Assembly: GCA_947174335.1 (NCBI GenBank)
Contig: CAMWIM010000016.1
Location: 1 to 37,107, forward strand
Source of the DNA: an uncultured Porphyromonadaceae bacterium
GTDB lineage: Bacteria > Bacteroidota > Bacteroidia > Bacteroidales > Muribaculaceae
Reading direction: 5' to 3'
Length of the DNA: 37,107 nt
Positions 1 to 8,154 of this stretch are shown here, one piece after another. The notes under the pieces are model-generated. The model was not told where the DNA came from and made no database searches. It was given only the letters and a program-made list of their open reading frames with translations. Each line of letters starts with the position of its first letter. Within the stretch, counting starts at the first letter, position 1. The translations under genes were made by a program, and so were the position numbers.

Positions 1-1367
1 ATCATTGCCAAACGTGTTTTTTCGCCACCCGACAACACTTTGACTTTTTTATCTGATGCTTCACCTCCGAACATGAACGCGCCGAGAATATCACGTATTT
101 TTGTTCGAATGTCTCCCACGGCTACACGGTCAATAGTGTCAAAAACCGAGATCTCGCCGTCAAGCAGTTGTGCCTGATTTTGTGCGAAATATCCAATTTT
201 AACGTTATGCCCGATTTTGAGATTGCCGGTAAAAGGAATCTCTCCCATAATACATTTCACGAGAGTTGATTTACCTTCGCCGTTCTTACCGACAAACGCC
301 ACTTTCTCGCCACGTTTTATTGTAAAAGTAGCATTGTCAAAGACTTGGTGGTCGCCGTAAGCCTTTCCGACGTTATCTGCAATAATGGGATAATCGCCCG
401 AGCGAGGTGCCGGCGGAAATTTCAGATTGAGGTGAGAGGTGTCAACTTCATCAACTTCGATACGTTCGATTTTTGCAAGCTGTTTGATGCGGCTCTGAAC
501 TTGAACCGATTTTGTCGCTTTATATCTGAATCGTTCGATAAATTCTTCAGTGTCCTGAATTTGTTTCTGTTGATTTTGGTAGGCTCTCATCTGTTGTTCG
601 ATACGCTCTTTGCGAAGTTCGACAAACTTTGAGTAGTTGACCGAATAATCATATATTTTACCCATTGAAATTTCAATGGTGCGGTTGGTTACGTTGTCAA
701 TAAATGCACGGTCGTGACTGACCAGCACAACCGCATCGGCTTTTTGGATCAGGAATGATTCGAGCCATTGGATTGACTCTATGTCAAGGTGGTTGGTCGG
801 CTCGTCGAGAAGCAGGACGTCGGGACGGCGTAATAACAATTTGGCAAGTTCTATACGCATACGCCAGCCTCCGCTGAATTCCGATGTGGGTCTATTGAAG
901 TCGTTGCGTATGAACCCAAGTCCGATGAGTGTTTTCTCAATCTCGGCTTCGGCATTTTCGCTTTCTTCCATTGCAAGCCGCTCGGTCAGCGTTGTCATGT
1001 TCTCTATAAGTTCCTGATATGACTCGCTTTCATAGTCGGTGCGAGTGGCAAGTTCCTCGTTATACTGGTCGAGACGCTCTTTCAGTTTGTCGATATGGGC
1101 GAATGCCGACCTTACTTCGTCGATAACCGACATAGTGTCGTTTAGTGTCATCTGCTGGGGAAGATAGCCGATGGTTATGTCTCGGGGTACGGCTACATTT
1201 CCCGATGTCGGTTGCTGAAGTCCTGCTATTATTTTAAGCATAGTCGACTTCCCGGCTCCGTTTTTGCCGACAAGTGCTATTTTGTCTTTTTTGTTTATGA
1301 CGTAGTTGATGTTGTCAAACAGCGATTTTGCGCTGAATTCAACCGAAAGGTTGTTTATCGATATCAT
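1..1367 (-). CDS. ABC-F family ATPase, partial (C-terminus outside window)
   Basis: Soluble twin-ATPase of the ABC-F family, whose members bind the ribosomal E site and relieve stalled translation or antibiotic block; this member is not a transporter, as no membrane segment is seen. The start is the ATG at 1365-1367, and 455 codons are visible. Domain 1 has a Walker A at residues 34-42 (GKNGAGKST), a signature FSGGWRMR and Walker B LLLLDEPTNHLD. The inter-domain linker carries the charged helical pair typical of ABC-F (RYKATKSVQVQSRIKQL). Domain 2 has a second Walker A (GKNGEGKST) and the signature LSGGEKTRLAM, which lies at the window edge. The second Walker B and any C-terminal coiled coil are cut off. 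The linker and first signature look like the YheS/YdiF group rather than EttA, but that subfamily call is tentative. It is transcribed from its own promoter at 1398-1427. Confidence 0.93.
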   Translation of the reverse strand, partial: MISINNLSVEFSAKSLFDNINYVINKKDKIALVGKNGAGKSTMLKIIAGLQQPTSGNVAVPRDITIGYLPQQMTLNDTMSVIDEVRSAFAHIDKLKERLDQYNEELATRTDYESESYQELIENMTTLTERLAMEESENAEAEIEKTLIGLGFIRNDFNRPTSEFSGGWRMRIELAKLLLRRPDVLLLDEPTNHLDIESIQWLESFLIQKADAVVLVSHDRAFIDNVTNRTIEISMGKIYDYSVNYSKFVELRKERIEQQMRAYQNQQKQIQDTEEFIERFRYKATKSVQVQSRIKQLAKIERIEVDEVDTSHLNLKFPPAPRSGDYPIIADNVGKAYGDHQVFDNATFTIKRGEKVAFVGKNGEGKSTLVKCIMGEIPFTGNLKIGHNVKIGYFAQNQAQLLDGEISVFDTIDRVAVGDIRTKIRDILGAFMFGGEASDKKVKVLSGGEKTRLAM

Positions 1368-1397
1368 CAGTTGGTTGATTCTCTTTATTTCTGACTG

Positions 1398-1427
1398 CAA
1401 ATTTACTGATAAATCGGCTATTGACAA
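1398..1427 (-). promoter_or_regulatory. Bacteroidales-type promoter for the ABC-F gene
   Basis: On the minus strand, TAAATTTG (1398-1405) matches the TAnnTTTG -7 element, and TTG (1425-1427) lies 19 bases upstream as the -33 box. The ATG follows about 30 bases downstream. The -33 box directly abuts the terminator hairpin of the preceding dipeptidase gene. Confidence 0.65.
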
Positions 1428-1456
1428 AAAAAACAGCCTGTCAATGGCTGTTTTTT
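1428..1456 (-). terminator. Intrinsic terminator after the C69 dipeptidase pair
   Basis: An inverted repeat AACAGCC / GGCTGTT with a 7-base loop is flanked by A-runs and T-runs on both sides, so it can act in both directions. On the minus strand the hairpin is followed by eight T residues, placed about 90 bases after the stop of the dipeptidase at 1546. Confidence 0.8.
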
Positions 1457-1545
1457 ATAATCTTAAAACTAATCGTGATAAATCGTGATTCAACCCGATT
1501 AATCAAGATAATTACTGATTAATCCCATTAAATCCCACAATTATT

Positions 1546-3174
1546 TCACTTAATATCTTTAACTTCAAGCCTGTTTCCCGATGATTTTACAATCTGACGG
1601 AAGTATTCAGGGTTGTCATAACCTCCAAATTTCGGAGCTTTTACAAATCCTTCGGGAGTATAGAGGAAGTTGTGATTTTCATCTTCATCCTTGATGTTAC
1701 CGTCGAGGTGTTTCACAAAGAGATGGTCGCCCAACGCTTTGTAGTCAGAGGTGCATTTTTCAGCCCAATAATCGGCAAGTTCCTGTGATTTTGCAATTGC
1801 GTAGTCGCGATTTTTCATATTGGGGTCAATCTCGAGTAATTTCACCACGTTAACCATCGAGTTTTCAAGTTCAGACTGAACTCGGCGAATGTCGGGAATC
1901 ATACGGCTGTAACGTGAATAAGCTTGGTTGGCAACATAGTTGTTGACCCAGAAGTTTGAATTCCAGTCGAGTGTGTTGAGGTCTCCCTCGCCAAGCTGTT
2001 TTGGAGCGGTACGGGTCCAACATAAAATCGGCATATAAACCGATGTATTGGCATCGTCAGTTCCAAACCAAAGGATTCCTTTCATCGCATCGGGAACGTT
2101 GTTGCGAAGTTGGGCAACCCATGAAAAACCGGTTTGCTGAGTGGCTATTGCACGCTCGTGAGTATATTTTTTGCCATCGACTTCAAAGGTCATCGGACGA
2201 TAGCGGTAAGGCACTGTGAATGGTCCGGCACCCGCATCTTTTGTCATGTCAAACGGAGTGTCTTCGTAGTGGTCACGCATCATCCATTTAACATCTTCGG
2301 CAGTCAGTTTACGATTGGGTTTTACCCACAAAGGCATAGGTTCTCCCTCGCCGTTCATCACCCATGGCAGATATTGCTCTGCATCGTCAGAAAACTTGTT
2401 GAAGTATGACCATACGCGGGCATCACATCCGCGAAGTGCGCCGAAGTCAGTATCAGCGTATGCTTTTGAGAAGTCAAAATCTTCGTCGCTACCTTGATAT
2501 AGTCCTTTTTTGCGTGCGAATGAAATCACATCGGGTGAGTAGAGTGTTTCGGGGTCGTTAAGCGGGAATTTGTGGATTCGAGCGTGGTTGGCGTGACCGG
2601 CTATGTGTCCGTCAGGTACACGGCGGGCTACCCAAACGGCTCCTTTTTCATCTTTACCCTTGCCAATCAGTTCCATTATCCAAACTTCGTTGGGGTCGGC
2701 AATAGAAAATGATTCGCCTTCGCTTGCATATCCATATTCGCTGACGAGATCGGTCATCACTTTAATTGCCTCACGAGCGGTTTTTGAACGTTCGAGCGCA
2801 ATGTAAATGAGTGAACCATAGTCGATTATACCGTTCGGTTCGCTGAGTTCATGTTTCCCACCCCATGTGCTTTCACCGATAGCGACACCATGCTCGTTCA
2901 TGTTTCCGATTCGACCGTAAGTATGTGCTACTTCAGGAATTTTACCGAGATATTTATTTGTATCCCAATCGATTACATCACGCATTTCTCCTTTTTTGTG
3001 ATCGGCTGCCTGACGTTGATAAAGTTCGCCGTAAAGCACATGGCTGTCAGCCGCATAGCTGATGAGGTTGCTCCCGTCAACTGTTGCGCCTTTGGTTGCA
3101 ATCAGGCTTGTGCAGGCAAATGAACTTACAACTGCCGCAACTGAAAATATGGTGGTTGATAAAATCTTTTTCAT
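1546..3174 (-). CDS. Secreted C69-family dipeptidase (PepD-like), copy 2 of a tandem pair
   Basis: Peptidase family C69 enzymes are Ntn-fold cysteine hydrolases that cleave dipeptides. The N-terminal signal peptide (residues 1-20) ends right before Cys21 in the motif FACTSLIA, so signal cleavage would expose the catalytic N-terminal cysteine. The family context GxxATxDGS and SYAADSH follows, then IGESTWGG and the nucleophile-domain motif EGESFSIADPNEVWIMELIG. The 542-residue length fits Bacteroidales C69 proteins. It lies 39 bases downstream of a close paralogue, and the two are almost certainly co-transcribed from the promoter at 4906-4937. The probable location is the periplasm or cell surface, where it would serve peptide scavenging. 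The hydrolase family is clear; the exact substrate is not visible. Confidence 0.92.
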   Translation of the reverse strand: MKKILSTTIFSVAAVVSSFACTSLIATKGATVDGSNLISYAADSHVLYGELYQRQAADHKKGEMRDVIDWDTNKYLGKIPEVAHTYGRIGNMNEHGVAIGESTWGGKHELSEPNGIIDYGSLIYIALERSKTAREAIKVMTDLVSEYGYASEGESFSIADPNEVWIMELIGKGKDEKGAVWVARRVPDGHIAGHANHARIHKFPLNDPETLYSPDVISFARKKGLYQGSDEDFDFSKAYADTDFGALRGCDARVWSYFNKFSDDAEQYLPWVMNGEGEPMPLWVKPNRKLTAEDVKWMMRDHYEDTPFDMTKDAGAGPFTVPYRYRPMTFEVDGKKYTHERAIATQQTGFSWVAQLRNNVPDAMKGILWFGTDDANTSVYMPILCWTRTAPKQLGEGDLNTLDWNSNFWVNNYVANQAYSRYSRMIPDIRRVQSELENSMVNVVKLLEIDPNMKNRDYAIAKSQELADYWAEKCTSDYKALGDHLFVKHLDGNIKDEDENHNFLYTPEGFVKAPKFGGYDNPEYFRQIVKSSGNRLEVKDIK

Positions 3175-3213
3175 TATACATCAATATGATTTGAGTTGGA
3201 AATAGGTTGTCAA

Positions 3214-4866
3214 TCAGTGTTTTTGTTTTACTTTTAGCTCGTGTACTTTCAAGCGGTCGCCTGAATCTTCGACAATTGAGCGGTAATATTTTTCGTCATA
3301 TCCACCGAACTTCGGGGCAACAGGCTTTTTGTCTTCGGTTGAAACAAAGCCGTTTTCATCCTCGATTTTGATATTCCCGTCGAGATATTTCACTAAAAGA
3401 TAGTCGCCAAGTTTTTTATATTGTTTGGTCGCTTTGTTTGCCCATATATCGGCAAGGTCTTGAACCAAAAGTCGTTGGTCGTCAGTATCAAAGGTCGGTA
3501 ATTGTTCGATGGCAACACGAACATCGACAGCTATTGAATCTTCAAGTGACGACTGCACTTTGCGTATATCGGGAATCATCTGATTGTAACGGCTATATGC
3601 TTGATTGGCAACATAGTTGTTAACCCAGAAATTTGAATCCCATGAGATATTATAGAGGTCGCCGTTGTCTTTTGCCAATTCAAATGGCGGCCGTTCAACT
3701 GTGCAGAAAATCGGAAGATAGACACAGGTGTTTGCATCGTCTGTTCCGAACCACATCAATCCTTTTATAGCATCGGGACGGTTGCCGTTGATCTCGGCTA
3801 CAAATGAGTAGCCGGTTTGTTGAGTGGCAATCGCGCGTTCCTGATAATAGGTTTTACCGTCAACTTCAAAGGTTGAAGGACGCCAGCGATAGGGCATTTT
3901 AAACGGACCGGCTCCAATATCTTCGGTCATGTCAAAAGGAGTGCCTTCAAAGTGGTCACGCATCATCCATTTAAGATCTGTAGCAGTCAGTTTGCGGTTA
4001 GGCTTGATCCAAAGAGGGAGGGGCTGTCCGTCACCCTCGGTTACCCAAGGAAGATACTTGTCCATGCCGTCGGCAAATTTGTTATAGAATGCCCAGACAC
4101 GACCATCACAACCTCTCAGGCTGCTATATTTATACTGAGCGTATGCAAGCGAAAAGCTGAAATCTTCATCCTTGCCGTCAAACCATCCTTTTTTGCGTGC
4201 AAACGAAATCACGTCGGGCGAATAAAGGCAGTTTTCAGGGTCGTTAAGTGGGAATTGATGGATGCGTGAATGATTGGCGTGTCCCGAAATACAGTCATCG
4301 GGAACTCTCATCGCAACCCAAACAGCACCTTTTTCATCTTTGCCTTTGCCAATCATTTCCATAATCCATGCCTCGTTTTCGTCAGCTATTGAAAATGATT
4401 CGCCGGTTGAATAATATCCATATTCCTCAACAAGGTCGGTCATTATCTTTATAGCTTCACGGGCTGTCTTTGCTCGCTGAAGGGCTATGAACATAAGCGA
4501 ACCATAGTCGAGGATTCCGTTCGGACCTTTAAGTTCGGGACGTCCGCCCCAGGTACTTTCCGAGATGGCGACGCCATACTCGTTCATATTGCCGATTGTG
4601 CCGTAAGTATGTGCCACTTCAGGTATTTGACCGAGTGGTTTGTTTGAGGTCCACTCAATGATTTGACGCATTTCGCCGGGTTTATGGTCGGCTGCCGGTT
4701 GGTTTTCAAGGAAGCCGAAACGAACGTGGCTGTCTGCGGCGTATGTTATCATTACGCTACCATCGGTAGTAGCATTTTTACCTGCGATTAAACTTGTGCA
4801 AGCCAGCGCGTTTGATATCGCTCCGGCAAGAATTGTAGCTGTAAAAATCAGTTTTTTCGTGGTCAT
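3214..4866 (-). CDS. Secreted C69-family dipeptidase (PepD-like), copy 1 of a tandem pair
   Basis: 550-residue paralogue of the adjacent gene and first gene of the pair. The signal peptide ends at ALA, followed by the candidate catalytic Cys23 (ACTSLIAGKNATTDGS). Shared blocks include TYAADSH, ISESTWGGRPELKGPNGILDYGS, the STGESFSIADENEAWIMEMIG segment, the ATQQTGYSF motif and SNFWVNNYVANQAYSRY. The two proteins match along their full length but differ at many positions, so the duplication is not recent. The C-terminus has a few extra basic residues (KVKQKH). A secreted dipeptidase role follows from the family; substrate differences between the copies are a reasonable guess only. Confidence 0.92.
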   Translation of the reverse strand: MTTKKLIFTATILAGAISNALACTSLIAGKNATTDGSVMITYAADSHVRFGFLENQPAADHKPGEMRQIIEWTSNKPLGQIPEVAHTYGTIGNMNEYGVAISESTWGGRPELKGPNGILDYGSLMFIALQRAKTAREAIKIMTDLVEEYGYYSTGESFSIADENEAWIMEMIGKGKDEKGAVWVAMRVPDDCISGHANHSRIHQFPLNDPENCLYSPDVISFARKKGWFDGKDEDFSFSLAYAQYKYSSLRGCDGRVWAFYNKFADGMDKYLPWVTEGDGQPLPLWIKPNRKLTATDLKWMMRDHFEGTPFDMTEDIGAGPFKMPYRWRPSTFEVDGKTYYQERAIATQQTGYSFVAEINGNRPDAIKGLMWFGTDDANTCVYLPIFCTVERPPFELAKDNGDLYNISWDSNFWVNNYVANQAYSRYNQMIPDIRKVQSSLEDSIAVDVRVAIEQLPTFDTDDQRLLVQDLADIWANKATKQYKKLGDYLLVKYLDGNIKIEDENGFVSTEDKKPVAPKFGGYDEKYYRSIVEDSGDRLKVHELKVKQKH

Positions 4867-4905
4867 TTATAGTTCTTAATAGATTGGTTTATTTACTTTA
4901 CTGTT

Positions 4906-4937
4906 ACAAAGATAGTCATTTTTTTCAAATTCTACAA
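4906..4937 (-). promoter_or_regulatory. Promoter for the C69 dipeptidase pair
   Basis: The minus-strand -7 element TATCTTTGT (4906-4914) has a TTG -33 box at 4935-4937, with exactly 20 bases between. The -33 box overlaps the final codons of the RhuM-like gene that ends at 4932. Confidence 0.75.
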
Positions 4938-5801
4938 TCCTTCTATCAACTCCGAGCCTGTCATCACATCCATTTTAGAAAATGCAAAAAGCTTTTTGCC
5001 GAGGTCTTTAAGAGAAGCACCGATGTGATAAACTTCTTCGTCAATTATCAGGAAACGATCGTGAGCTTTAGTGTAGAGGTGTAAAGTTACGCCGGGATAT
5101 TGCTCGTTATGTTTCTCAACATCTTGACGAAGCTGCTTCGAAATTTGACCATCATAAATATCAACCGTTACCCCGGATTTACGTTTAGATAATTGCACCA
5201 GTACCGAGTCATCAACATAATTATCGATAATTACAATTCGACTCTTTGCCTGTTTAATCAAATCAGCAACCAGAGCATAAGCATCAAAAATTTGTCCATT
5301 AAAAAAGATTCCCTCACGGGGTTGCAAAGATGATCTGACAAAGAAATCCACTTTTTCATCAAGTTGTAAAAGATGTCTGTCGTGTTCTGAAAGACGTCGG
5401 TCAATACGGTCTTCCAATTGCATCAGACGCTGATTCACAGAATATCCACGGAGCATATAATCCTTCAAGATCTGATTTGCCCATCTGCGGAACATAGTGG
5501 CATTCTTGCTATTTACTCTATAACCAACTGATAAAATGGCATCAAGATTGTAAAACTGAGTTTTGTAAATCTTTCCATCGGTAGCAGTATGTTCCAAAAT
5601 GGAACGAACTGAATCTTCATCTAATTCTCCTGATTTAAAGATATTAGATAAATGCTTACTAATTGCTTGACGTTTGGTGCCAAACAAATCTGCTATTTGT
5701 TGTTGCGTCAGCCACACCGACTCGTCCTCAACTCTTACATCAAGAGCAAGCGTATCGTCAGGCTGATATAAAATTATCTCGTTTGTATTATTTTGTTCCA
5801 T
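4932..5801 (-). CDS. RhuM-family DNA-binding domain fused to phospholipase D-like domain
   Basis: 289 residues. The N-terminal half is RhuM-like: a segment at residues 29-55 (VWLTQQQIADLFGTKRQAIS and following) looks like a helix-turn-helix, then come the family hallmarks EDSVRSILEHTATDGK, YNLDAILSVGYRVNS and FRRWANQILKDYMLRGY. A short charged helix (residues 125-155) links to a C-terminal domain resembling a degenerate PLD fold: NYVDDSVL at 194-201 and an HxK-type motif in which Lys is replaced by Arg (H247, R249, D254), followed by GAS at 261-263. Only one such motif is present, so activity would need a dimer or is lost. RhuM proteins occur in mobile and virulence loci. The substrate and role are unknown. 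A TAATTTTG element lies only five bases before the ATG. Confidence 0.75.
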   Translation of the reverse strand: MEQNNTNEIILYQPDDTLALDVRVEDESVWLTQQQIADLFGTKRQAISKHLSNIFKSGELDEDSVRSILEHTATDGKIYKTQFYNLDAILSVGYRVNSKNATMFRRWANQILKDYMLRGYSVNQRLMQLEDRIDRRLSEHDRHLLQLDEKVDFFVRSSLQPREGIFFNGQIFDAYALVADLIKQAKSRIVIIDNYVDDSVLVQLSKRKSGVTVDIYDGQISKQLRQDVEKHNEQYPGVTLHLYTKAHDRFLIIDEEVYHIGASLKDLGKKLFAFSKMDVMTGSELIEGL

Positions 5802-5951
5802 TTCGCAAAATTACTCAAAATTTCCCAACAAGTCCGATTAAACAGAGATTAATTCAGCTATTTCCCGTTTATTCCGGGTTCTCACAACAGTTCCTTTGTA
5901 AGCTATGATTTATCAAAATTTGAGTTTTAACTAACTTTAACCGGGTAAATA

Positions 5952-5984
5952 TTGACAAACTGCCAAAAGCGATTGTATCTTTGC
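5952..5984 (+). promoter_or_regulatory. Promoter for the 6021 gene
   Basis: TTGAC (5952-5956) is followed by TATCTTTGC (5976-5984), with 21 bases between TTG and TA. This is a good match to the Bacteroidales -33/-7 consensus and lies 36 bases before the ATG at 6021. Confidence 0.75.
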
Positions 5985-6020
5985 AATCGAAAACAATAAA
6001 CCTCTTAATCATTTAATAAT

Positions 6021-6560
6021 ATGAAATCATTTACTTTCCGCAAAAAATGGAATGAGTTTATCTCAGAAATGGCGCCTGAAAAGCGCACAATGGCGATTGT
6101 ATGTGTCTATGACTTCGTTATGAACGGCAATAAACCGGACAACATCGATGCCGACTGCCAGGTGTTGTTAGATATGGTTGAAAAAGACCTCGAAAGAGCT
6201 GCAAAAAGCCGTGAAAAAGCACGTGAACGTCGTGAAAAACTTAAAATTGCACAACAAAGAGTACCAATCAACGATGACGAACCCTCTTCTCATATCGAGA
6301 ATCCAATCAATCTGCGCGAATATCAAAAATATCCTGCCCTATATATGTTTGATGGCTTCATGAAATATCTGGCAATGGCTCGCGATGTTAATGACCGATT
6401 GGATTTACCCGAAAATTTCGACCCGATGTCGATGATGAAAAAGTTTCGTTCATGGGCAATCGAGCACAATCGTTTAAATGAAATTTCAAAGCTAACCTCG
6501 TTTGTCGGACTCTTCCGTCACGCTTTCCCCGAATTCATGCCCTACGTTTTAATCGCCTGA
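6021..6560 (+). CDS. Hypothetical protein with a charged central helix
   Basis: 179-residue soluble protein that I do not recognise securely. Residues 1-60 (starting MKSFTFRKKWNEF and containing MAIVCVYDFVMNG) loosely recall the N-terminus of phage-associated DUF6291-type proteins. Residues 58-80 form a strongly charged helix (ERAAKSREKARERREKLK) that could bind nucleic acid or form a coiled coil. The C-terminal third contains the FDPMSMMKKFRSWAIEHNRL segment. No signal peptide or membrane helix is present. It stands alone with a clear promoter upstream and a 30-bp palindrome 13 bases after the stop, so it is probably expressed as a single-gene unit. Function unknown; a phage or mobile-element origin is possible but unproven. 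Confidence 0.7.
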   Translation: MKSFTFRKKWNEFISEMAPEKRTMAIVCVYDFVMNGNKPDNIDADCQVLLDMVEKDLERAAKSREKARERREKLKIAQQRVPINDDEPSSHIENPINLREYQKYPALYMFDGFMKYLAMARDVNDRLDLPENFDPMSMMKKFRSWAIEHNRLNEISKLTSFVGLFRHAFPEFMPYVLIA

Positions 6561-6573
6561 TTTTGCTAAAACA

Positions 6574-6603
6574 TTTAATTGTATCGAATTCGATACAATT
6601 AAA
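6574..6603. repeat. 30-bp perfect palindrome
   Basis: Two 15-base arms meet without a spacer around GAATTC, in the order TTTAATTGTATCGAA then its exact reverse complement. It starts 13 bases after the stop of the 6021 gene. It could fold as a terminator hairpin or serve as a dyad operator, but no clear T-run follows the stem. Confidence 0.8.
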
Positions 6604-6698
6604 ATTAGACTTGGAGTGATTTTGTTAATTAACAATTGTTATTCGTTAAAATCGGTCAACATTACGTTAACACTTGATGTTATAATTATAAATAAAAT

Positions 6699-6764
6699 TA
6701 TGAATTATGCATTGTGCATTATAAATTGTGCATTGTGCATTATGCATTAAGAATTATGAATTAT
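6699..6764. repeat. AT-rich short-unit repeat (GCATTGTGCATT type)
   Basis: Imperfect reiteration of ATTATGCATTGTGCATT-like units directly before the lipoprotein start at 6765. TGCATT and GTGCAT recur several times, interspersed with AATTATGAATTAT. Similar simple dispersed repeats are familiar from Bacteroidales intergenic regions. The open frame through it is incidental. Confidence 0.7.
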
Positions 6765-7238
6765 ATGAAAGTGTTGACAGGATTTTTTTCAGCTTTTATT
6801 CTTTTGATTGTTACAATGTCGAGTTGTAACGATTCGCAGTGGACAAACTTGCCCGATAAGGTCTCGGAGTTTATAACCCACTATTATCCCGATGAAAACG
6901 TTTCAAGCGAAGGCTGGAACGACTCTACCATGTTTTATGTGAAAATGAGTGGTGGCGAAGTGATTACATTTGATAAATCGCTGAATTGGGAAGAAGTTAA
7001 TGGCTTGGGAGGACTCGTTCCACAAGTATTTTTGTTTGACCAACTGCCTCCGGCTCTTTATGAGTACCTCCAAGAAACCCAGAGCTTGTCAAAAGTTTAC
7101 AGTGTTGATCGTAATTCTCACGAATATATTGTAGAATTGCTCAACAGTTCGGTCATCTACGACATTGATTCCGGTGCAATTACGGTTCCGATCAGCGGGT
7201 CTGAATTAATGACGAGGCTGAACCATTCAATCGGCTGA
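6765..7238 (+). CDS. PepSY-like (DUF2874-type) lipoprotein
   Basis: 157 residues from the ATG at 6765. The frame is open further upstream, but that part translates the AT-rich repeat and lacks a signal sequence start. Residues 1-20 form a lipoprotein signal with a plausible lipobox MSSC (Cys21). Two PepSY-like half-repeats follow. The first runs from LPDKVSEFITHYYPDE to MSGGEVITFDKSLNWEEV, and the second from LPPALYEYLQETQ to VELLNSSVIYDIDSGAI. This is the pattern of the Bacteroidales family PF11396, small periplasmic or outer-membrane-anchored proteins of unclear role. The last 47 bases overlap the convergent gene ending at 7192. Confidence 0.8.
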   Translation: MKVLTGFFSAFILLIVTMSSCNDSQWTNLPDKVSEFITHYYPDENVSSEGWNDSTMFYVKMSGGEVITFDKSLNWEEVNGLGGLVPQVFLFDQLPPALYEYLQETQSLSKVYSVDRNSHEYIVELLNSSVIYDIDSGAITVPISGSELMTRLNHSIG

Positions 7239-8154
7239 ATCTAATCTTGGTTGAATAGAGCGGAAAGTTAAGCTGCATTATCGCATCGTCGATAAAGTTG
7301 CAGAAAATCTCACGGTCTATGACTTCGTGGTTTGAATCATACCAAATTAAATCATAGTGGTTGTAGAAGATTGTCGGAATAAGTTTCCCCTTAATCATCC
7401 CCGTTTTCCACGAATCTTTATTGACTGATGCACCTTCAAGATAAATTATGTCATATCCTTTGGTGACCGAATCGGGGAGTACGGCAAGTTTATAAAAACC
7501 GCCGGGAATTGCTCTTTGTGGATCATTCTCTCTATCGAGCCATACATAAAGTCCGGCAGGAGCCGATGGCGATGATTGAAGCCGGGTGATAATTTCATCA
7601 AGAGTCAAAATCGGTTGATTGTCGGCTGCACCGTTCGACTCAAATTTGATCGACAGGAATGTTATAGTGCGACAAGCTTTAATATGAATGTCTGATAATT
7701 GCTGATTGCCGGTTATCGAGCCGAGGTCAACGGCATTCCCGTTTATAAACAATCTCAGTCCCGACGTCGAATTCCCTGTAAGTCTTACCGTTATCGTTTT
7801 GTCTGATTTGATAAGTCGTTCGGCTTGACTGATTTGGACTGATGTTTGATTGTGTGAGATTTTTAGAAACGGTGACGGTTCAAATGACCCTATTGATTGA
7901 ATCCCTTGACATATTGAAAAAGTATCATCGCCCGCTATGATGTCAAATAGCTGTTCGGGGCGACCGAATGATGATTCATTAGGAGCAAATTTAATCTTTG
8001 CCGACAAAGTGAAAGGTTTTGCCACGTCAAACAAAATGGTTTGCCCGGTTTTTAAAGTAGTGTCGTTGTATGTTACAACATTACCCGCCATTGAGATTGC
8101 AGCATTAAGTATTATGGCAAGCGTTGCCGATATGTAAGACTTCAGCCGGTTCAT
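7192..8154 (-). CDS. Secreted protein of unknown function, last gene of the miaA operon
   Basis: 320 residues with an N-terminal signal peptide (residues 1 to about 23, ending SMAG). I do not recognise a family. Residues 25-175 are rich in beta-strand patterns (FTLSAKIKF, ISHNQTSVQISQ, GLRLFINGNAVDLGS) that would suit a LamG/concanavalin-like sandwich; this is inference. The C-terminal part contains GLYVWLDREND, GYDIIYLEGA and YNHYDLIWYDSNHEVIDREIF. Its ATG overlaps the stop of miaA by four bases (8151-8154), implying translational coupling, and its end overlaps the oppositely directed PepSY-like lipoprotein gene by 47 bases. Confidence 0.75.
   Translation of the reverse strand: MNRLKSYISATLAIILNAAISMAGNVVTYNDTTLKTGQTILFDVAKPFTLSAKIKFAPNESSFGRPEQLFDIIAGDDTFSICQGIQSIGSFEPSPFLKISHNQTSVQISQAERLIKSDKTITVRLTGNSTSGLRLFINGNAVDLGSITGNQQLSDIHIKACRTITFLSIKFESNGAADNQPILTLDEIITRLQSSPSAPAGLYVWLDRENDPQRAIPGGFYKLAVLPDSVTKGYDIIYLEGASVNKDSWKTGMIKGKLIPTIFYNHYDLIWYDSNHEVIDREIFCNFIDDAIMQLNFPLYSTKIRFSRLNGSASSLIQTR

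Noticed and set aside
345-1488. Several plus-strand open frames over the ABC-F gene
   Set aside because: They oppose a clearly conserved minus-strand ATPase and show no domain, signal or promoter.
5799-5813. Leaderless promoter for the RhuM-PLD gene (TAATTTTG five bases before the ATG)
   Set aside because: The motif match is acceptable but the -33 box is absent and the spacing would put the start at or inside the codon; it could be chance in AT-rich DNA, so it is not listed as a feature.
6714-6764. Upstream start for the PepSY-like lipoprotein
   Set aside because: The extra residues come from the AT-rich repeat and would bury the lipoprotein signal.
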